Below, piece by piece: positions 58,970 through 64,000 of a stretch of DNA of 64,000 nt (position 1 is the stretch's first letter; each line of letters starts with the position of its first letter). Origin of the DNA: Pseudomonas viridiflava (lineage in GTDB: Bacteria > Pseudomonadota > Gammaproteobacteria > Pseudomonadales > Pseudomonadaceae). The stretch covers positions 1-64,000 of the forward strand of contig NZ_UUON01000030.1 of the NCBI RefSeq assembly GCF_900590885.1, written 5' to 3'. A program made the translations under genes and the position numbers. The notes under the pieces were generated by a model, which saw only the letters and a program-made list of their open reading frames with translations, was not told the DNA's origin and did no database searches.

Positions 58970-59000
58970 GCGAGCCCGCTTGTGTGGTGAGCGGGCTCGC
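58970..59000 (-). terminator. terminator of the glutathione peroxidase gene
   Basis: GCGAGCCCGCT-N9-AGCGGGCTCGC is a perfect 11-bp stem 9 bp past the stop. On the minus strand it is followed by TTCAGTTTTA. Confidence 0.8.
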
Positions 59001-59008
59001 CTCGAGGA

Positions 59009-59491
59009 TCAGCTCAGGGCTTTTTCGATAGCCTGGACGATCGCGGGGTCATCCGGTGGGGTACGCGGCGAGAAGCGCGCGAGCACGCGCCCATCCTTGC
59101 CGAGCAGGAACTTCTCGAAATTCCAGGTGATATCCCCCGGAAATTCGGCGCCCTCGCCTGCCAGCAGGCGGTACAGCTGGTGGCGGTCAGGCCCGTTCAC
59201 GTCGAGTTTGCTGCCCAACGGGAAGGTGACGCCATAGTTCAGGCTGCAGAACTCGCGGATTTCCTCCTCGGTGCCCGGCTCCTGGCCCGCAAACTGGTTG
59301 CAGGGCAAGCCAAGCACGGTAAACCCCTGATCCTTGTACTGCTGATAGAGGTTTTCCAGCGCCGCGTATTGCGGGGTCAAGCCACATTTGGAGGCCACGT
59401 TGACCACCAGCACAACTTGCCCCTTGAAGGGCGCCAGCGGCAGCTCTTGTCCGTCCAAAGCTTTGAGTTTCAGGTCGTGGAAAGCACTCAT
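59009..59491 (-). CDS. glutathione peroxidase family protein
   Basis: A 160-residue thiol peroxidase. The peroxidatic cysteine is in NVASKCGLTPQY, with the family segments GLPCNQFAGQEPG and WNFEKFLLG giving the Gln and Trp of the active site. It has Cys, not selenocysteine, and probably uses thioredoxin. The ATG at 59491 gives the usual length; the upstream frame is rejected. Confidence 0.93.
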   Translation of the reverse strand: MSAFHDLKLKALDGQELPLAPFKGQVVLVVNVASKCGLTPQYAALENLYQQYKDQGFTVLGLPCNQFAGQEPGTEEEIREFCSLNYGVTFPLGSKLDVNGPDRHQLYRLLAGEGAEFPGDITWNFEKFLLGKDGRVLARFSPRTPPDDPAIVQAIEKALS

Positions 59492-59592
59492 GACGAACTC
59501 CAGATATCCGATGTTCTTAGCAAAGCTGCGTTTCGAGATTACAACCCGCAAGCCTGCAATCATAGACGCCGATTACAAAACTCGCCTGCGGA

Positions 59593-60057
59593 TTACTGAG
59601 CGGTAGGCCACGGCAAAATCGGAATCGCCGTCACCGCGTTCTGCGGGCTGCCTTCGATCAAACGGTCGCTGTAAACCAGGTAAACCAGGGTGTTGCGCTT
59701 CTTGTCGAGGAAGCGCACCACCTGCATGGTCTTGAAGACCAGTGAGGTACGCTCCTTGAACACTTCGTCGCCATCCTTGAGTTCACCCTTGAAGCGAATC
59801 GGCCCGACCTGCCGGCAGGCAATCGACGCCTCGGCACGGTCTTCGGCCAGCCCCAGGCCGCCTTTGACGCCGCCGGTCTTGGCGCGCGACAGGTAGCACG
59901 TCACGCCGTCGACCTTGGGGTCATCGAAGGCCTCGACCACAATGCGATCGTTGGGGCCGACGAACTTGAACACCGTCGACACCTGGCCAATTTCTTCGGC
60001 CGAAGCCAGCAACGGCGTCAGCAATAGCAGGCCCAGCGCGAACTTCACTAAACGCAT
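59593..60057 (-). CDS. creA: CreA family periplasmic protein
   Basis: A 154-residue exported protein: signal peptide (LVKFALGLLLLTPLLASA), then the conserved CreA body (IGQVSTVFKFVGPNDRIVVE, GVTCYLSRAKTGGVKG, SIACRQVGPI). Two cysteines may pair. CreA is widespread and has no established function. It lies 15 bp after proB on the same strand and may be co-transcribed with it. Confidence 0.92.
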   Translation of the reverse strand: MRLVKFALGLLLLTPLLASAEEIGQVSTVFKFVGPNDRIVVEAFDDPKVDGVTCYLSRAKTGGVKGGLGLAEDRAEASIACRQVGPIRFKGELKDGDEVFKERTSLVFKTMQVVRFLDKKRNTLVYLVYSDRLIEGSPQNAVTAIPILPWPTAQ

Positions 60058-60072
60058 CGTATATTCCTTTGG

Positions 60073-61191
60073 TTAGACCAGGATCAGGTTGTCGCGGTGA
60101 ACCAGTTCCGGTTCGGCCATGTAACCCAAGAGTCCGACAATCGCATCAGAGGATTGTCCAATAATTTTCTGCGCTTCCAGAGCACTGTAGTTGGCCAGGC
60201 CACGGGCGATCTCACGACCGTCCGGCGCCACGCACACCACCATCTCGCCCCGGCGGAAGCTGCCCTGCACCAGTTTCACGCCCACTGGCAGCAGGCTCTT
60301 GTTGCCTTGGGACAGCGCCGATACCGCGCCAGCATCCAGCACCAGGGTGCCACGGGTTTGCAGATGCCCGGCCAACCACTGCTTGCGCGCCGCCAGCATG
60401 CCGCGTTCCGGCGACAGCAGCGTACCGATGCGCTCACCGGCCTTGAGGCGGTCCAGCACACGCTCCAGGCGCCCACCGACGATGATGGTGTGCGCGCCGG
60501 AACGCGCGGCCAGGCGTGCGGCGCGCAGCTTGGTCTGCATGCCGCCACGGCCCAGGGCACCGCCGACGCTGCCGGCCACGGCGTCCAGCGCCGGGTCATC
60601 GGCGCGGGCTTCATAAATAAGCTGGGCGTCAGGGTTGTTGCGCGGGTCGGCGTCGAACATGCCGTCGCGGTCGGTGAGGATCACCAGCAGGTCGGCCTCC
60701 ACCAGGTTGGCTACCAGCGCGGCCAGGGTGTCGTTGTCGCCGAAACGGATTTCGTCGGTGACCACCGTGTCGTTCTCGTTGATCACCGGGATCACCTTGA
60801 GCTCCACCAGTGCGCGCAAGGTGCTGCGGGCATTGAGGTAGCGCTTGCGGTCGGACAGGTCGTCGTGGGTCAGCAGGATCTGCGCGGTGTGGCGGCCGTG
60901 TTCGGCAAAGCTGGATTCCCAGGCTTGCACCAGGCCCATCTGGCCGATGGCGGCGGCGGCTTGCAGTTCGTGCATCGCGCTGGGTCGCGCGGTCCAGCCG
61001 AGGCGGCTCATCCCGGCGGCAACCGCCCCGGACGACACCAGCACCAACTCGACGCCAGCCTCATGCAAGGCCACCATCTGCTCGACCCAGACGCTCATGG
61101 CTGCGCGATCCAGCCCCTTGCCATCCGCCGTCAGCAGCGCACTTCCGATCTTTACGACCCAGCGCTGCGCACCTGTCACTTTGCTCCGCAT
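60073..61191 (-). CDS. proB: glutamate 5-kinase
   Basis: A 372-residue first enzyme of proline synthesis. The amino-acid kinase domain has WVVKIGSALLT, SSGAVAAGM, NENDTVVTDEIRFGDNDTLA and GGMQTKLRAARLA; a C-terminal PUA domain follows at about residue 275. The ATG at 61191 (or the one just before, 61194) follows AAGG and gives the usual length. It lies downstream of obgE, but a terminator stands between them. Confidence 0.97.
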   Translation of the reverse strand: MRSKVTGAQRWVVKIGSALLTADGKGLDRAAMSVWVEQMVALHEAGVELVLVSSGAVAAGMSRLGWTARPSAMHELQAAAAIGQMGLVQAWESSFAEHGRHTAQILLTHDDLSDRKRYLNARSTLRALVELKVIPVINENDTVVTDEIRFGDNDTLAALVANLVEADLLVILTDRDGMFDADPRNNPDAQLIYEARADDPALDAVAGSVGGALGRGGMQTKLRAARLAARSGAHTIIVGGRLERVLDRLKAGERIGTLLSPERGMLAARKQWLAGHLQTRGTLVLDAGAVSALSQGNKSLLPVGVKLVQGSFRRGEMVVCVAPDGREIARGLANYSALEAQKIIGQSSDAIVGLLGYMAEPELVHRDNLILV

Positions 61192-61258
61192 CATCTTCAA
61201 CCTTAGAGTGAGGGCCGCGCGACCCAGCGCCGCCCATAACGTTAAACCCGGATACCAA

Positions 61259-61284
61259 AACGCCGCTCCATAGGGAGCGGCGTT
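61259..61284 (-). terminator. terminator after obgE
   Basis: AACGCCGCTCC-N4-GGAGCGGCGTT is a perfect 11-bp stem 18 bp past obgE, then TTTTGG on the minus strand. It separates obgE from proB, so proB probably has its own promoter. Confidence 0.9.
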
Positions 61285-61302
61285 CAAGTTTATCGCAACG
61301 AA

Positions 61303-62526
61303 TCAGTCGCGCACGTAAATGATTTCCGGGCCGTCTTCATCATCTACATCTTCTTCGTCCCAATCGTCGTCGCCGATGTCATGGACCGACTTCACGCCGC
61401 TGCGGCGCAGGGCACGCTGGTCGTCCAGGGCTTGCAGCTGGGCGCGGGCTTCGTCTTCGATCTGCTGATCGAGTTCGGCGAGCTCGGCCTTGAACACCGG
61501 GTCGGCCGCCAGGCGGTCGGCGCGGTCTTCCAGGTAACGCATGATGTCGCGGGTCAGGCGCTCGGTGCCTTCTTTGGCGATGGCCGAGATCACATAGACC
61601 GGACCTTCCCACTCCAGGCGATCGACGATTTCCTTGACGCGCTCTTCGTGCTCTTCTTCAAGGATCTGGTCGCACTTGTTCAGTACCAGCCAGCGATCAC
61701 GCTCGGCCAGGGCCGGGCTGAACTTGGTCAGCTCGCTGACGATCACTTCGGCGGCGTCCGGTGCGCTGGTTTCATCCAGCGGCGCCATGTCGACGAGGTG
61801 CAGCAGCAAACGGGTACGCGACAAGTGCTTGAGGAAGCGAATCCCCAGGCCTGCGCCGTCGGAAGCACCTTCGATCAGGCCAGGAATGTCGGCGATTACG
61901 AAGCTTTTCCAGCGGTCGACGCTGACCACACCCAGGTTCGGCACCAGGGTGGTGAACGGGTAGTCGGCGACTTTTGGCTTGGCGGCCGACACCGAACGGA
62001 TGAAGGTACTTTTGCCGGCGTTCGGCAGGCCCAGCAGGCCTACGTCTGCCAGTACTTTCATTTCCAGCTTCAGGTCACGCTGCTCGCCCGGCTTGCCCGG
62101 GGTAGTCTGGCGTGGCGCACGGTTGGTACTGGACTTGAATCGGGTGTTACCCAGACCGTGCCAGCCGCCCTGCACAACCATCAGCTTCTGGCCGGCCTTG
62201 GTCAGGTCGCCAATCACTTCCTGGGTCGCCGAGTCGATGATCGTGGTGCCGACCGGTACGCGCAGTACCATGTCTTCACCTTTTTTACCGGTGCAGTCGG
62301 TGCTGCCGCCGTTGGAGCCACGCTCGGCATCGAAGTGCCGGGTGTAACGGTAGTCGACCAGGGTGTTGAGGTTTTCGTCGGCCATCATGTAGATGGAACC
62401 GCCGTCACCACCGTCACCGCCGTTTGGGCCACCGTTTTCGATGAACTTTTCGCGACGGAAACTCATGCAACCGTTACCGCCGTCGCCTGCTTTTACTCGG
62501 ATGGAAACTTCATCAACGAACTTCAT
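61303..62526 (-). CDS. obgE: Obg/CgtA GTPase
   Basis: A 407-residue ribosome-assembly GTPase. The glycine-rich Obg domain (1-158; GGNGCMSFRREKF) precedes the G domain with G1 GLPNAGKSTF, G3 DIPGLIEGA and G4 NKCD. The acidic C-terminal tail (DDDWDEEDVDDEDG) is the usual proteobacterial extension. It follows rplU-rpmA, the usual bacterial order. Confidence 0.98.
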   Translation of the reverse strand: MKFVDEVSIRVKAGDGGNGCMSFRREKFIENGGPNGGDGGDGGSIYMMADENLNTLVDYRYTRHFDAERGSNGGSTDCTGKKGEDMVLRVPVGTTIIDSATQEVIGDLTKAGQKLMVVQGGWHGLGNTRFKSSTNRAPRQTTPGKPGEQRDLKLEMKVLADVGLLGLPNAGKSTFIRSVSAAKPKVADYPFTTLVPNLGVVSVDRWKSFVIADIPGLIEGASDGAGLGIRFLKHLSRTRLLLHLVDMAPLDETSAPDAAEVIVSELTKFSPALAERDRWLVLNKCDQILEEEHEERVKEIVDRLEWEGPVYVISAIAKEGTERLTRDIMRYLEDRADRLAADPVFKAELAELDQQIEDEARAQLQALDDQRALRRSGVKSVHDIGDDDWDEEDVDDEDGPEIIYVRD

Positions 62527-62675
62527 AACAAAACGCCTCTCGCCGCACGGACGAGCTTAAAAAACCAAGACATAAGACTCTTGCAAAAATGAGCGTAGAG
62601 ACCTCGATCAGCACCTGCAAATCCAGCGCTGGAGCCCATCACAAACAGCTTTGCAAGAGACTCACCCCACAAACG

Positions 62676-62704
62676 AAAAAGCCCCGTCGCGAGACAGGGC
62701 TTTT
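62676..62704 (-). terminator. terminator after rpmA
   Basis: AAAAAGCCCCGTC-gcga-GACAGGGCTTTT is a stem with one mismatch, ending in a T-run on the minus strand, 16 bp past rpmA. It may reduce read-through from the ribosomal genes into obgE. Confidence 0.85.
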
Positions 62705-62719
62705 CCAGCGATCGCGCAA

Positions 62720-62977
62720 TTAAGCGGCGACAACGCTCACGTAACGGCGGTTGAACGCGCCTTTTACTTCAAACTTGATCACGCCTTCGATTTTAGCGAA
62801 GAGGGTGTGATCTTTACCCATGCCAACACCGTAACCGGCGTGGAATTGGGTGCCGCGCTGACGCACGATGATGTTGCCCGGAATGATTTTCTGGCCGCCA
62901 TACATCTTAACGCCAAGGCGTTTGGCTTCTGAGTCGCGACCGTTACGGGTACTACCACCAGCTTTTTTGTGTGCCAT
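62720..62977 (-). CDS. rpmA: 50S ribosomal protein L27
   Basis: An 85-residue basic protein: AHKKAGGSTRNGRDSEAKRLGVKM at the start (N-terminal tail that reaches the peptidyl-transferase centre), then IIPGNIIVRQRGTQFHAG. The N-terminal form is of the proteobacterial type, without the Firmicutes extension. It lies 31 bp after rplU. Confidence 0.98.
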   Translation of the reverse strand: MAHKKAGGSTRNGRDSEAKRLGVKMYGGQKIIPGNIIVRQRGTQFHAGYGVGMGKDHTLFAKIEGVIKFEVKGAFNRRYVSVVAA

Positions 62978-63008
62978 GAGTCAATTCTCCTAGTGAGGAA
63001 TTAGGCTA

Positions 63009-63323
63009 TTAAGCCTGAATACCGGTGATTTTGATCTCGGTGTACCACTGGCGGTGGCCCATACGCTTCATGTGGTGCTTACGACGACGGAACTTGATGA
63101 TGCGGACTTTATCGTGACGACCTTGGGAGATCACTTCAGCCACAACGGTAGCGCCAGCAACAACTGGAGCGCCGATGTTCACGTCATCGCCATTGGCGAC
63201 CAACAGAACGCGATCAAAGGTAACGGATTCGCCGGTAGCGATTTCCAGTTTTTCGATCTTCAGGTATTCACCTGGGGCGACCTTGTATTGCTTGCCACCA
63301 GTAACAATTACTGCGTACGACAT
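63009..63323 (-). CDS. rplU: 50S ribosomal protein L21
   Basis: A 104-residue protein: MSYAVIVTGGKQYKVAPGEY at the start, then the signature RIIKFRRRKHHMKRMGHRQ, which binds 23S rRNA. The ATG at 63323 gives the family length and has GGAGAAA upstream. It is first of rplU-rpmA, and is divergent from ispB, as in other pseudomonads. Confidence 0.98.
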   Translation of the reverse strand: MSYAVIVTGGKQYKVAPGEYLKIEKLEIATGESVTFDRVLLVANGDDVNIGAPVVAGATVVAEVISQGRHDKVRIIKFRRRKHHMKRMGHRQWYTEIKITGIQA

Positions 63324-63562
63324 GGTATTTCTCCGATAATCCTGCTCACCCAGCGCTTTATAAGAAAAGGTATTGGCTGGCATGGCTGCATGGGATGGAC
63401 GTCCCGAATGCAATTGCGTAAGGCAGGTGCTGCCCAGGAAGTTCAGGGTGCGCGATTGTACGCAAGCTATAGAAGGCTTGCAAGTGGCCGTCTATCGCGC
63501 CTTGACACTACGGGGTCAGGGTCCTAGCATGCCGCGCAACCCTTCTGGAGCGACTGTCGCTG

Positions 63563-64000
63563 ATGCAACCCCAAGCTTTCTACCGCGCGGTCGCGGACGA
63601 TTTTAGCGCCGTCGACGGCATCATCAAGCAGCAGCTGACGTCTAAAGTGCCGCTGGTCTCCAAAATTGGCGACTATATTACGTCGGCGGGCGGCAAACGC
63701 CTGCGTCCTTTATTAGTGTTGCTGTGTGGCAAGGCCCTGGGCCGCGAAGGCGATGACCTGCGCCTGCTGGCCGCCACCATCGAATTTTTGCACACCGCCA
63801 CCCTGCTGCATGACGACGTGGTCGACATGTCCGGCATGCGCCGCGGCCGCGAGACCGCCAACGCGATGTGGGGCAACGCCCCAAGCGTACTGGTAGGCGA
63901 TTTCCTGTACTCGCGCTCGTTCGAAATGATGGTCGAGCTGGGCTCGATGCCAGTGATGAAGATTCTTTCACAGGCCACGCGCATCATCGCCGAAGGCGAA
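63563..64000 (+). CDS. ispB: octaprenyl/polyprenyl diphosphate synthase (5' part only)
   Basis: The first 146 residues of a trans-prenyltransferase; the rest lies beyond the window. It reads ATG-QPQAFYRAVADDFSAVD, then GGKRLRPLLVLL and the first aspartate-rich motif LLHDDVVDMSGMRRGR, which binds magnesium and the allylic diphosphate. It makes the ubiquinone side chain. It is divergent from rplU, the standard arrangement, with a 239-bp shared region. Confidence 0.95.
   Translation, partial: MQPQAFYRAVADDFSAVDGIIKQQLTSKVPLVSKIGDYITSAGGKRLRPLLVLLCGKALGREGDDLRLLAATIEFLHTATLLHDDVVDMSGMRRGRETANAMWGNAPSVLVGDFLYSRSFEMMVELGSMPVMKILSQATRIIAEGE

Overview
The window is chromosomal DNA from a fluorescent pseudomonad, most likely the Pseudomonas fluorescens group. 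Protein content, high GC with GC-ending codons, Pseudomonas-type REP palindromes (GTGGGAGGGGGCTTGCCCCC family) and a Pseudomonas-type rRNA leader at the left edge all point there. No phage, integrase, transposase or CRISPR array is visible. Most of the window is core genome, with small accessory insertions and gene remnants between blocks.

Layout. 1-155: promoter and leader of an rRNA operon that lies to the left on the minus strand. 272-4266: iron-regulated cell-surface signalling set (TonB receptor, FecR, ECF sigma, Fur-like box). 4352-6018: OmpA remnant, small unknown gene, LysE exporter, PH-domain protein. 6196-8175: accessory bacteriocin module (E3-type nuclease toxin, immunity protein, third gene). 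8184-9661: lipoprotein and secreted RNase T2. 9680-16647: QseBC/PmrAB-like two-component system divergent from a PepSY, cytochrome b561, sialidase-like, membrane protein and LTA-synthase-like run. 16648-21194: cytochrome c, Coq7-like protein, lone receiver, heme oxygenase and bacteriophytochrome. 21334-27738: PhoD-like phosphatase, diguanylate cyclase, aminoadipate-type transaminase, unknown protein, Tat-exported transaminase (possible PtaA). 27835-34016: cyoABCDE and dsbB. 34143-37016: NO detoxification (hmp, norR). 37066-44912: EamA exporter, AraC and LuxR/MalT-type regulators, DUF1329 and DUF1302 pair. 45171-45332: candidate small RNA. 45395-48924: SDR, alpha/beta hydrolase, class II aldolase, LysR remnant, flavodoxin. 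49054-54286: blue-light LOV protein, class II LitR-like MerR regulator and a pterin operon (folM, folE, folX). 54413-59491: trxB, cysZ, glycosyltransferase, old yellow enzyme, glutathione peroxidase. 59593-64000: creA, proB, obgE, rpmA, rplU and the start of ispB.

How the parts work together. Redox and respiration recur: cytochrome bo3 oxidase, NO dioxygenase with its NO sensor, DsbB, thioredoxin reductase and glutathione peroxidase. Two photosensory systems sit in one window: a red/far-red system (bphO-bphP) and a blue-light short LOV protein next to a MerR regulator that lacks the cobalamin-ligating histidine, which is itself divergent from tetrahydromonapterin genes. The most distinctive accessory item is the bacteriocin module. 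Its E3-like nuclease domain appears to carry Lys where colicin E3 has catalytic His513, its toxin ribosome-binding site lies in a perfect 11-bp hairpin, and a third uncharacterised gene overlaps the immunity gene.

All identifications are by eye from motifs and remembered family sequences; no database search was run.
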